The position numbers were made by a program, and so were the translations under genes. DNA of 64,000 bases. It comes from Niveispirillum sp. SYP-B3756. GTDB lineage: Bacteria > Pseudomonadota > Alphaproteobacteria > Azospirillales > Azospirillaceae. Shown here one piece after another: positions 52,234-60,422 of this stretch; position 1 is the first letter of the stretch, and each line of letters opens with the position of its first letter. The notes under the pieces were generated by a model. That model made no database searches and was not told the origin of the DNA. It worked only from the letters and a program-made list of their open reading frames with translations. Where the stretch lies: NCBI RefSeq assembly GCF_009495745.1, contig NZ_WIDQ01000002.1, positions 558,001-622,000 on the forward strand, written 5' to 3'.

Positions 52234-54513
52234 ATGACGCGTTCCATGATGTGCTCTGCCGTGACCTTGATGTGTCTGGCAGCACCGGCCATGGCCCAAG
52301 GCACAGCCGACAATGCTGAATATGCGCTGGACGAGATTGTCGTTACCGCACAGAAGCGGCAGCAGAGCGCGCAGGACGTGCCTGTGGCGATGAGCGTCAT
52401 CGGAGGCGATGCCCTGGCCAATGTCGGCGGCAGCAGATTGCAGGATCTGACCCAGCTTTCCCCCAGCCTGACCGTTACGCAAGGGGGCGACCAGAATAAT
52501 AATTCCGTCGTTCTGCGTGGCATTGGTACGTCGGCCTTTTCTGTCGGTGTGGAAGCCGCCGTGCTGGTGGTGATCGACGATGTGGCCGTGGGCCTGTCCG
52601 GCCAGGGCTTCAACGACCTGCAGGATATTGAACGGATCGAGGTGCTGCGCGGCCCGCAGAGCACCTTGTTCGGCAAGTCGGCCTCTGCCGGCGTCATCAA
52701 CATCACCACCAAGGCGCCGACCGACACGTTCAGCGGCTCTGCCGAGGTGACGGTGACCGATGATGATGAGCAGCGCTATGCCGCTGGTCTCTCCGGTCCG
52801 ATCAGCAATGATTTGAGCTTCCGGCTCAGCGCCGCCATCGGCCGCTATGATGGCAATATCAAGAATGTGACCACCGGCCGGATGATCAATGGCCGCGACA
52901 CGGAGAACTACCGGGGCAAGCTGCTCTGGCAGCCGTCGGACAAGTTCGATGCCGCCTTCTCCGCTTACTATTCAAAGACCGAGGCTGATTGCTGCGAGTT
53001 TGTTTCGATCCGCAAGACACCAGGTCTTCGCAATCTCTTCGGCGTCACCACCGATTCACAACTCGCGGGGATTACGCCCGGCCCCAATAATTTCGATGCT
53101 CGCGTCGATCCGGACCCGGTTTCAGACGCGAAGGATTATGGCGGTAATCTCAAGGTCAACCTGTATCTGGACGATCATGTGCTGACCAACATTACCGCCC
53201 GCAGCCATTATGCCGCCCATGATCTGGCGGATTTCGACGGGGCCAGCGGTCCCCTGTTCGGCTTGCCCAACGGTCTGACCCAGTTCGGTTTCTTCCGGGG
53301 GGACACGTTCAGCAACGAATTGCGTCTGGCAACCACCAGCCAGGCTGATCTGCAATATGTTGCCGGCCTCTATTATGCCGATAACAGCTTCACCCGTCGT
53401 TTCACCCGCACCGGCCCGGCCTCGCCGGGCGATTGGCGCGGGGAGACCGGGTCCAAGACCTATGCGATTTTCGGTCAAGCCGATTATGCCATCGCCCAGG
53501 GCACCAAGCTGATCGCCGGCCTGCGCTGGAGCCGGGAGGATATCAGCTTCACCTATGACCGCTACCTTAATGCCGGCGGCAACCCGCCCTTCAAGACCAG
53601 CGGGTCTGCTGATGATAGTGTGATCACCGGTAAGGCCGGTATCCAGCAGGATATCGCCGACGATGTGATGGGATTCGCCACCTATTCCCGTGGCTATAAG
53701 GGGCAGGCCTTCGACCTGACCACTTCCTTCACGCGGCCGGATAACCCGGCGCGAAACCCGGTACAGCCGGAAACCGCCAACAGCTATGAGCTGGGGATGA
53801 AGGGGAGTTTCCTGAACCGTCGCGCCCGGTTGAGTCTGACCGGCTTCCTGACCGATTATAATAACTTCCAGGCCCAATCCCAGGTGGCGGAGTTCGGGGG
53901 CAGCTTGTTCCTGGCCAATGTCGGCAAGCTGCGCACCAAGGGGGTGGAAGCGGAGGGATCGTGGCTGGCCACGGATAGCCTGACGCTGAATGGCAGTGTC
54001 GCCTATGTCGATGCCGTGATCCGTTCCTTCCCCACGGCGGAATGCTATTTCGGGCAGACGGCGGCGCAGGGCTGTACCGTACGGTCAACCGGCGGCCGCG
54101 CCCAGGATCTGGCCGGCCACACCCTGGCCAATTCCCCGAAATGGAAGTTCAATGTCGGGGCGGATTGGGAACTGCCGCTGGGGGAACTGCCCTTTACCAG
54201 CACGGTCAATGTCAATTACGCTTGGCAAAGCGAGGTGAATTTCGATCTGCGGGGTAATCCCAACACGGTGCAGGATTCCTACGGCATCACCAATCTCAGC
54301 ATCGCCTTTGAGGATAAGGCGGAAGGCCGCTACCGGTTGACGCTGTTCGCCCGCAACCTGTTCGACAAGCATTATTTCTCCAGCGTGAATGACCTGACCA
54401 ACGGCCTGATCGCCAATCCCTATCCGAACCCGTCCACGGCGATTGACCTGCGCGGACGGCGAGCACGCGATGCCAGCCGCTATCTGGGTGCGCGTTTCTC
54501 GATCAAATACTGA
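52234..54513 (+). CDS. TonB-dependent outer-membrane receptor
   Basis: ATG 52234 has AGGGAG 6 bp upstream (ATG 52231 is the alternative). A signal peptide ends at PAMAQ. The TonB-box region YALDEIVVTAQKRQQSAQDV, the plug domain (VLRGIGTSAFSVGVEAAVLV, IEVLRGPQSTLFGKSASAGV) and a 22-strand-type barrel ending in RYLGARFSIKY follow; the final Tyr is typical. The class is the sphingomonad/Caulobacter-like receptors often used for plant-derived saccharides. Its operon partner is an exported GH2 enzyme, so a glycoside is the probable cargo. Confidence 0.94.
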   Translation: MTRSMMCSAVTLMCLAAPAMAQGTADNAEYALDEIVVTAQKRQQSAQDVPVAMSVIGGDALANVGGSRLQDLTQLSPSLTVTQGGDQNNNSVVLRGIGTSAFSVGVEAAVLVVIDDVAVGLSGQGFNDLQDIERIEVLRGPQSTLFGKSASAGVINITTKAPTDTFSGSAEVTVTDDDEQRYAAGLSGPISNDLSFRLSAAIGRYDGNIKNVTTGRMINGRDTENYRGKLLWQPSDKFDAAFSAYYSKTEADCCEFVSIRKTPGLRNLFGVTTDSQLAGITPGPNNFDARVDPDPVSDAKDYGGNLKVNLYLDDHVLTNITARSHYAAHDLADFDGASGPLFGLPNGLTQFGFFRGDTFSNELRLATTSQADLQYVAGLYYADNSFTRRFTRTGPASPGDWRGETGSKTYAIFGQADYAIAQGTKLIAGLRWSREDISFTYDRYLNAGGNPPFKTSGSADDSVITGKAGIQQDIADDVMGFATYSRGYKGQAFDLTTSFTRPDNPARNPVQPETANSYELGMKGSFLNRRARLSLTGFLTDYNNFQAQSQVAEFGGSLFLANVGKLRTKGVEAEGSWLATDSLTLNGSVAYVDAVIRSFPTAECYFGQTAAQGCTVRSTGGRAQDLAGHTLANSPKWKFNVGADWELPLGELPFTSTVNVNYAWQSEVNFDLRGNPNTVQDSYGITNLSIAFEDKAEGRYRLTLFARNLFDKHYFSSVNDLTNGLIANPYPNPSTAIDLRGRRARDASRYLGARFSIKY

Positions 54514-54558
54514 TCCGAAACGCAGTACCAGCAGTCACACTCAGCTCGAAGGCTCCCG

Positions 54559-57243
54559 ATGAAGCACGCACTGCTCGCCTCAACCTTCGCCGCCATGGTC
54601 GCACTGGGGACTTTCCCCGGTGCGGCCTGGGCAGAAGCCGCCGGCAAGGCCGACCCACGGATCACCATGGCGCTGAAGGAGGGCTGGCGGTTCCGCCTGG
54701 GTGATCTGCCCGGCGCGGAAAGGGTTGATTTCCCCGATGGCGGCTGGCCCACCGTTGCCGTCCCGCATACCTGGAACCGGGTCGGTTATTACAAGACACC
54801 CTCGCCAGACCGGATCAACAAGCCGGATAATCTGGAAAAAACGCAAGGCATCGGCTGGTATCGCCTGTCCTTCACCCCGTCGGCGGACTTCAAGGGCAAG
54901 CGCGCCTGGCTGCAGTTCGATGCCGTCAGCCGCCGGGCCGATATTTGGCTGAATGGTCTTTATCTGGGAAAGCACGATGGCGGTTTCTCCCGTTTCCGCC
55001 TGGATGCCACCGCGGCCCTGAAGCCGGGCCAGCCGAACCTGCTGGTCGTGAAGGCGGATAACAGCAAGCCGGTGCCGGGGGCGACAACGGCGGATATTTT
55101 CCCACTGGCCGGTGATTTCTTCGTGCATGGCGGTATCTATCGCAATGTTGCCCTGGTGGCGACCGGCGATATCCATGCTGCGATGCTTGATCATGGCGGC
55201 CCCGGCATCTATGCCACCACCAAGGCGCTGGACGGGACCAGCGCTGCAGTGCAGGTCGCCATTCAGGCGCGCAACAGCGGTGCCCGAAAGGCCAAGGTCA
55301 CTGTTGCCACCAAGCTGGTGGATGCCGATGGCCGCGTCGTGGCAGAGGGCACGCAGACGGCCAGTCTGGCCCCCGGCGGCACGGTCAGCCTGGACCAGCC
55401 CCTGTCGGTGACGAATGCCAGGCTGTGGCAGAGCACCGATGATCCCTATCTCTATGATCTGGTGGTCGAATTTCAGGATGCGCGTGGTCAGGTGCTGGAC
55501 CGGGTGAAGCAGAAATTCGGTATCCGTGAGGTGCGGTTCGACGCCAATAAGGGGCTGATTCTGAATGGCAAGCCGGTCCGCCTGCATGGTGTTGGCCTGC
55601 ATCAGGATATGGAGGGCAAGGGCTGGGCGATGGAGGAGCAGGACATCGCCGCCGATATCGCCATCATCCGGGAGATGGGGGCCAACACCATCCGGCTGAC
55701 CCATTACCAGCATGGCCCCATCATTCACGAGCTGGCGGACCGTTACGGGCTGATCCTGTGGGATGAAATCCCCCTGGTATCTGCCTGGGCTCCGCCCGGC
55801 GGCAAGGTGGCGACAGACGGTTTGCGGGCCAATGTGCGCCAGCAATTGCAGGAACTGATCCGGCAGAACCAGAATCATGCCGCCGTCGTCACCTGGGGCA
55901 TCGCCAACGAGGTGGATTTTGGCACCACGCCGGTGGCCCCCTTCATTGGCATCACCCCCGGCTCCGATCCGGCCCCGCTGCTGCGGGAATTGCGGGCGTT
56001 GAGCACGGCCACCGATCCCAGCCGCCCCACGGTGCTGGCGACCTGTTGCGAAGGCGGCATGTTCGGCGACGCCTATATCCCGCTGGTGTCGGAAGAGGTG
56101 GAGCTGTCGGGCGCCAACCGCTATTTCGGCTGGTACTATGGCAAGCCTGCCGATCTCGGCCCCAACCTGGACGCGCTGCGCGCAGCGCGGCCCAACCAGC
56201 CGCTTTCCCTCAGCGAATATGGTGCCGGCGGTGCGGTGACGATTCACACGGATGACCCGCTGGGCGGGCCGGTGGATGCGCGCGGCCGTGACCAGCCCGA
56301 AGAATATATGAGCTATATCCACGAACAGGCTTGGTCGGTGCTGGGGCCGCGTGAGGATTTGTGGGCCAGCTGGATCTGGAACGCCTTTGATTTCGCCACC
56401 CTGGTGCGCCGGGAAGGTGACGCGGAGGATATCAATACCAAGGGGCTGGTGACCTATGATCGCAAGATCAGGAAGGACGCCTATTTCTTCTACAAGGCCA
56501 ACTGGAACCCGGCCCCCACCGTCCATATCACCGGCCGCCGCTATGTCGACCGGGCCTATCCGGTCACCCCTATCCGGGTCTACAGCAATGCCCCCGCTAC
56601 CGAGTTGCTGTTGAACGGGCGAAGCCTGGGGACGCGCAAGGACTGTCCCCAGAAGATTTGCATCTGGGAGAATGTGCCTCTGGATGAAGGGAATAATGAG
56701 GTGACCGCCACTGGGCTGTTTACCGAAGGGGCGGTCAAGGACAGCGTCCGCTGGACCCTGGCGAGCGGTTCTGTCGGCCGCTTCCGTATCGATAGCGGCG
56801 CGCTGGTCGCCGCAGAGGCCAGCACTGGCCGTTTCGGTTCCGATGCTTTCTTCACCGGCGGGACGGCCCGCAATGTGCAGCCCCCCAGCGGTTATGGCCC
56901 GCCACCGCCCCGCAAGCCGGTGAACGGCACCAGCGATACGGCATTGATCTCCAGCTATCGGGAAGGGGATTTCACCTATCGCCTGCCGGTGCAGGATGGC
57001 ATCTATCAGGTCACCCTCTCCTTTGTCGAACCTGTCGCCGCAGCGGGGGAACGGCAGTTCGATGTCATCGCCAACGGGGAAAAGAAGCTTCGCGCCCTGG
57101 ATGTTGCCGCCAGCGCCGGGGCGCCGCTGACCTTGGTGAAGCGGGATTTCACCGTCAAGGTCAAGGGTGACAGCCTCACCCTGCAGTTCGTCCCGATTAA
57201 GGGGCAGGCCATCGTCTCGGCGGTGGAGCTGGTGCGGAAATAA
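54559..57243 (+). CDS. Exported glycoside hydrolase family 2 enzyme with C-terminal malectin-like domain
   Basis: The 894-residue product has a signal peptide ending at AAWA (about 25). The GH2 sugar-binding (GIGWYRLSFTPSADFKGKRA), Ig-like and TIM-barrel domains follow, with the acid/base Glu in VVTWGIANEVDFG (near 455) and the nucleophile Glu in PLSLSEYGAGGAV (near 557). The last ~100 residues (YRLPVQDGIYQVTLSFVEPV...) look like a malectin-type carbohydrate-binding domain. GH2 includes beta-galactosidases, beta-mannosidases and beta-glucuronidases. The nearby uxuA makes a glucuronidase attractive, but this is inference. It lies 45 bp after the receptor gene. Confidence 0.9.
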   Translation: MKHALLASTFAAMVALGTFPGAAWAEAAGKADPRITMALKEGWRFRLGDLPGAERVDFPDGGWPTVAVPHTWNRVGYYKTPSPDRINKPDNLEKTQGIGWYRLSFTPSADFKGKRAWLQFDAVSRRADIWLNGLYLGKHDGGFSRFRLDATAALKPGQPNLLVVKADNSKPVPGATTADIFPLAGDFFVHGGIYRNVALVATGDIHAAMLDHGGPGIYATTKALDGTSAAVQVAIQARNSGARKAKVTVATKLVDADGRVVAEGTQTASLAPGGTVSLDQPLSVTNARLWQSTDDPYLYDLVVEFQDARGQVLDRVKQKFGIREVRFDANKGLILNGKPVRLHGVGLHQDMEGKGWAMEEQDIAADIAIIREMGANTIRLTHYQHGPIIHELADRYGLILWDEIPLVSAWAPPGGKVATDGLRANVRQQLQELIRQNQNHAAVVTWGIANEVDFGTTPVAPFIGITPGSDPAPLLRELRALSTATDPSRPTVLATCCEGGMFGDAYIPLVSEEVELSGANRYFGWYYGKPADLGPNLDALRAARPNQPLSLSEYGAGGAVTIHTDDPLGGPVDARGRDQPEEYMSYIHEQAWSVLGPREDLWASWIWNAFDFATLVRREGDAEDINTKGLVTYDRKIRKDAYFFYKANWNPAPTVHITGRRYVDRAYPVTPIRVYSNAPATELLLNGRSLGTRKDCPQKICIWENVPLDEGNNEVTATGLFTEGAVKDSVRWTLASGSVGRFRIDSGALVAAEASTGRFGSDAFFTGGTARNVQPPSGYGPPPPRKPVNGTSDTALISSYREGDFTYRLPVQDGIYQVTLSFVEPVAAAGERQFDVIANGEKKLRALDVAASAGAPLTLVKRDFTVKVKGDSLTLQFVPIKGQAIVSAVELVRK

Positions 57244-57259
57244 CGGGAAAGGTGGCTTG

Positions 57260-57292
57260 ATCCCATCGGTCAAAATTCTTGACCGATGGGAT
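57260..57292. terminator. Hairpin after the GH2 gene
   Basis: Perfect 14-bp arms (ATCCCATCGGTCAA and its complement) flank loop AATTC, 17 bp after the GH2 stop. It lacks a T-run on the plus strand, so it may act with rho or protect the mRNA end. The convergent GntR gene ends at 57397. Confidence 0.6.
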
Positions 57293-57396
57293 GACGGCGA
57301 CTGCCGCCACGCGGCCCGTGCCGCTGGTATGATCCGGAAACTGGTCAGGCCAACCTTGCGTCAACTGGTATGGGGCGTCGGGCAGACCGGCGTCCT

Positions 57397-58179
57397 TCAT
57401 CCGGCCAGTTTGGTATAGCGTTCGCGCTTCTTGCGCGCGGCACTGCGCGCTTCCTCAATGGCCTTTTCCTCCGTGGCGAACAGCAGGCTGTCCAGCACGG
57501 CGGTCAGATGCGCGCGCATGGCGTTGCGCGCCGCCGCCGGGTCGCGCGCGCAGAGCGCGTCATAGATGGCTGTATGTTCATCGACGACGGGCTTGATGTT
57601 GGCGCTGCGCGCTTTTTCATGCAGCAGGGCGCTTTCTGGTGACAGGGAACGCAGTTCCCACAGCCGTTCCACCGTCTCCAGGATTGCGGAATTCCGTGTC
57701 GCCCGCGCGATGGCAACATGAAAGGCGCGATCCGCCTTCTCTGTGCCGGAGGGATTGTTGTTTTCCCGCTGAATTTCCCCGATCAGGTTGGCGAGATCAG
57801 CCAGTTCATCATCGCGGATCTGGGTGGCGGCAAGGGCCGCCGCTTCGCCTTCGAACAGCAGTCGTGCCTCCGACAATTCGAAGGCACTGATGTTGAAGCC
57901 GGGCATATCGTTCTTGCCGGGCAGGCGTTTGACATAAGCGCCGGAGCCGACCCGTACCTCTACAAAGCCCTGTACTTCCAATGCGATCATCGCTTCCCGC
58001 ACCGTTGGGCGGGAAACATTGTATTGCAGCGACAATTCCCGTTCCGCCGGCAGCCGGCTGCCCACGGTGTAACGACCAGAGGCCAGTTCCGTGATCAGGC
58101 GGCGCGCCAGATCCTGATAAAGCCGGTCACCCGACGGCATGTCGGGACGCGAAGGGCGATCCGCCACAGCATCACTCAT
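57397..58179 (-). CDS. GntR/FadR-family regulator (UxuR/ExuR-like)
   Basis: ATG 58179 (MSDAVADRPSRPDMPSGDRL) has GGAGAG upstream; the frame continues through the palindrome to 58245. The 260-residue product has the winged helix GSRLPAERELSLQYNVSRPT followed by VREAMIALEVQGFVEVRVGS, and an FCD effector domain (FELSEARLLFEGEAAALAAT). This class controls hexuronate genes (uxuR, exuR). It is convergent with the GH2 operon and has an 11-bp-arm palindrome 34 bp upstream of its start. Confidence 0.9.
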   Translation of the reverse strand: MSDAVADRPSRPDMPSGDRLYQDLARRLITELASGRYTVGSRLPAERELSLQYNVSRPTVREAMIALEVQGFVEVRVGSGAYVKRLPGKNDMPGFNISAFELSEARLLFEGEAAALAATQIRDDELADLANLIGEIQRENNNPSGTEKADRAFHVAIARATRNSAILETVERLWELRSLSPESALLHEKARSANIKPVVDEHTAIYDALCARDPAAARNAMRAHLTAVLDSLLFATEEKAIEEARSAARKKRERYTKLAG

Positions 58180-58212
58180 AAGGCTCTCCAACCTGGCCTT
58201 ACCCAATCGTTT

Positions 58213-58248
58213 AAGATGCCAGATCATTTGGAATTGGTCTGGCATCTT
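58213..58248. promoter_or_regulatory. Long inverted repeat upstream of the GntR gene
   Basis: Arms AAGATGCCAGA (58213-58223) and TCTGGCATCTT (58238-58248) are perfectly complementary around 14 bp that contain TTTGGAATTGG. It is the probable autoregulatory operator. Confidence 0.6.
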
Positions 58249-58593
58249 TCTATCATGGGGTTTCCCATCTGCCTAGAACGGCCCTGACGCGCCGCCGCTG
58301 GTCAACCGGATGCCGGCCTTTGCCGCCGGTCCCGGTAGCCCCCTGATCACCATCTGTACGGGTTTTGTCGTGGGAGACGGGCAATTACGCCTGGAGCGCC
58401 GTTGGAAAGGCAAGCCCGGTTGCAGCGATACGCTGCCTTTGTTCGGGCTGCGGCTGGTGCGGGTGCGTGATGGCACCGGCCATTGCCGCCGCCCATGGCA
58501 GCGGCGGCAATGGTGGTGTACTGGCCTTCAAGACCCTGGACCCGGAAGATGCCGAGCCAACCATTGCCGCTGCCCTTCCGTGCCCCTTCCTGA
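58249..58593. other. 345-bp stretch without an assignable gene
   Basis: Open frames exist on both strands but none has a ribosome site and a recognisable family. One plus-strand frame reads GSPLITICTGFVVGDGQLRL and another, further on, NGGVLAFKTLDPEDAEP. Both look more protein-like than random shadows, as if a gene had been broken by a frameshift. I cannot name it. Confidence 0.35.
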
Positions 58594-59127
58594 TCAGGTG
58601 ACTGGATGCAGGTGGTGATAGGCGCCGTTGCCATAAACCAGCGGGTGGAACGGATCGCTGATGTGGATGGCACCGGCCTTGCCGATGAAAATTCGGTGCG
58701 ATCCGTAATCGATCATGCCGTCAACGCAGCAACGGATGCTGCATTGCGCATCCGGCAGATAGGGGATGCCATCATCAAAGCAACGCCAGTCATTGCCCAG
58801 GAAACGTTCCGGCTGCGCGCGGTTGCTGCCAAAGCTGCTGGCGATGTCCGCCTGATCCCCATTCAGCACATTGATGCAGAAGGCCCGACCGGGGGCCAGG
58901 GCGGCGCACAAGGATGAACGCTGGTTGATGCAAACCAGCAGGGAAGGCGGATCGGCTGACAGCGAACAGACGGCCGTGGCGGTGATGCCCAGCCTTGTCC
59001 CGTCGGCCAGACCGGTGATGATGCAGACCCCGCCAGCCAGCCGCCGCATGGCCAGACGGAATTCATCCGCCAGCGCCGGCATTGCGCTGGCGTTGGCGTT
59101 GGCGGATGGGGTGGCGATTTCACTCAT
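58594..59127 (-). CDS. Flavin reductase of a two-component monooxygenase (HpaC/HsaB-like)
   Basis: The 177-residue product shows the flavin-reductase pattern FRLAMRRLAGGVCIITGLAD followed by GITATAVCSLSADPPSLLVC, CINVLNGDQADIASSF and a C-terminal DPFHPLVYGNGAYHHL. It should supply reduced flavin to the oxygenase encoded 18 bp upstream. It is only distantly like the StyB-type reductase at 30702. Confidence 0.9.
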   Translation of the reverse strand: MSEIATPSANANASAMPALADEFRLAMRRLAGGVCIITGLADGTRLGITATAVCSLSADPPSLLVCINQRSSLCAALAPGRAFCINVLNGDQADIASSFGSNRAQPERFLGNDWRCFDDGIPYLPDAQCSIRCCVDGMIDYGSHRIFIGKAGAIHISDPFHPLVYGNGAYHHLHPVT

Positions 59128-59145
59128 GCGCCGATGCTCCCCTGG

Positions 59146-60345
59146 TCAGATATCCTGGTTATCGTTCTCGATGCCCAGCAGCATCGCCCCGCGATTGCGC
59201 CCATAGGGGTAGGGGTTGTTGGCGACATGCGCACGGGCGCTGTGGATGTCGAGGAAGGCCTGGCGGATCGGGTTGCCCCGGAACAGCGCCTTGGCCCCGC
59301 TAAATTCCATTAGCAGATCGATGCCGCGCACGCAGCGGCTGACCGTCGCCGTGGTGGCGGCCGCCAGGGCGGCGCGTCGTTCCAGCGGCCAGTCATTGGC
59401 CAAGGCCCGATCCAGCAGCTCGCTTAAATCCCGCTCCATCACCAGCACCTGTTCATCCAGGATGCGCTCCACCTCCGAAATGGTGAATTGAACGGAGGTG
59501 TCGCGGGCCAGCCGTTCGCCGGTATAGGTGGTCCGCCGCCCCCGCGTGGCCTCAATAAAGGCATCCAGCGCATGTTTCAGCGCGCCCAGGGAGGTGCTGG
59601 AAACCGTGCGGTTGAAGATCTGTGCAAAGGGGATTTTGTACAGCGGGGCTGTATTGATCGCATGGCCGGGGCAGCGCATGTCAAACAGATCCTGGTCCCG
59701 CACCGTGCGATATTCCGGCACGAAGGCGTTTTCCACCAGAATGTCATTGCTGCCGGTGCCTTGCAGCCCCATCACATCCCAATTGTCCAGCACCTGATAA
59801 TCGGCACGCGGCAACAGGAAATTGCGGGGTTCGGGCGGGGCGCCCGGCGTTTCGGACGGGATATTGGCGCCCAGGATCACCCAGTCGCAATGGCCCGAAC
59901 CGCTGGAAAAGCCCCAGCGGCCACTGAGCCGATAGCCGCCTTCCACCCGCGTCACCCGCCCGACCGGCATGTAGGAGGAACAGAGACGCACATTAGTGTC
60001 GCTGCCCCAGACCTCTTGTGCTGCCCGGTCATCGAACAGGGCCAGTTCCCAATTATGCACGGCCACCACGGCATAGACCCAGGCCGTGCTCATGCAGCCT
60101 TCCGCCAGCGCACGGGCGATGCGGCCATAGGCGAGTGGCGACATTTCATAGCCACCATAGCGTTTGGGCTGCAGCACGCGGAAAAAGCCCGCCTCCTGCA
60201 ATTCGCTGATCGTTTCCGCCGATACCTGACCGGCCTTAAGCGTCGCCGCCTCCCGGCTGCGCAGGACGGGGATCATGGCGGCGGCACGCGCCACCAGCTC
60301 TTCTGCCGTCGGGTGATCCCGACGGACCATCACTTCAACCGACAT
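59146..60345 (-). CDS. Group-D flavin monooxygenase (acyl-CoA dehydrogenase fold, HsaA/IacA-like)
   Basis: The 399-residue product has the acyl-CoA-dehydrogenase fold: helical N-terminus (ISELQEAGFFRVLQPKRYGG), a beta domain (GYRLSGRWGFSSGSGHCDWV, DNWDVMGLQGTGSNDILVEN) and a C-terminal four-helix domain with NPIRQAFLDIHSARAHVANN. RWGFSSGSGHCDW is shared with flavin monooxygenases such as HsaA, C2-type 4-hydroxyphenylacetate hydroxylase and indole-3-acetate monooxygenase IacA. The adjacent reductase makes a two-component hydroxylase clear. The substrate is open. GGAGATG precedes the ATG. Confidence 0.88.
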   Translation of the reverse strand: MSVEVMVRRDHPTAEELVARAAAMIPVLRSREAATLKAGQVSAETISELQEAGFFRVLQPKRYGGYEMSPLAYGRIARALAEGCMSTAWVYAVVAVHNWELALFDDRAAQEVWGSDTNVRLCSSYMPVGRVTRVEGGYRLSGRWGFSSGSGHCDWVILGANIPSETPGAPPEPRNFLLPRADYQVLDNWDVMGLQGTGSNDILVENAFVPEYRTVRDQDLFDMRCPGHAINTAPLYKIPFAQIFNRTVSSTSLGALKHALDAFIEATRGRRTTYTGERLARDTSVQFTISEVERILDEQVLVMERDLSELLDRALANDWPLERRAALAAATTATVSRCVRGIDLLMEFSGAKALFRGNPIRQAFLDIHSARAHVANNPYPYGRNRGAMLLGIENDNQDI

Positions 60346-60377
60346 GATGCATCTCCCAGATGTTTTTCTGTTGGCTC

Positions 60378-60413
60378 AAGCCCGGCCCTGCGACCCGAAG
60401 CAGGGCCGGGCTT
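60378..60413 (-). terminator. Hairpin between TonB receptor and monooxygenase genes
   Basis: Perfect 14-bp arms (AAGCCCGGCCCTGC and its complement) flank an 8-nt loop. It is just after the receptor stop (60423, minus strand), so it may end or attenuate transcription into the monooxygenase operon. Confidence 0.6.
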
Positions 60414-60422
60414 GTTGCTTCC

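Noticed and set aside
54580-57273. A minus-strand open frame of 897 codons
   Set aside because: It mirrors the GH2 gene, which has a signal peptide and both catalytic Glu. The minus frame has no recognisable domain.
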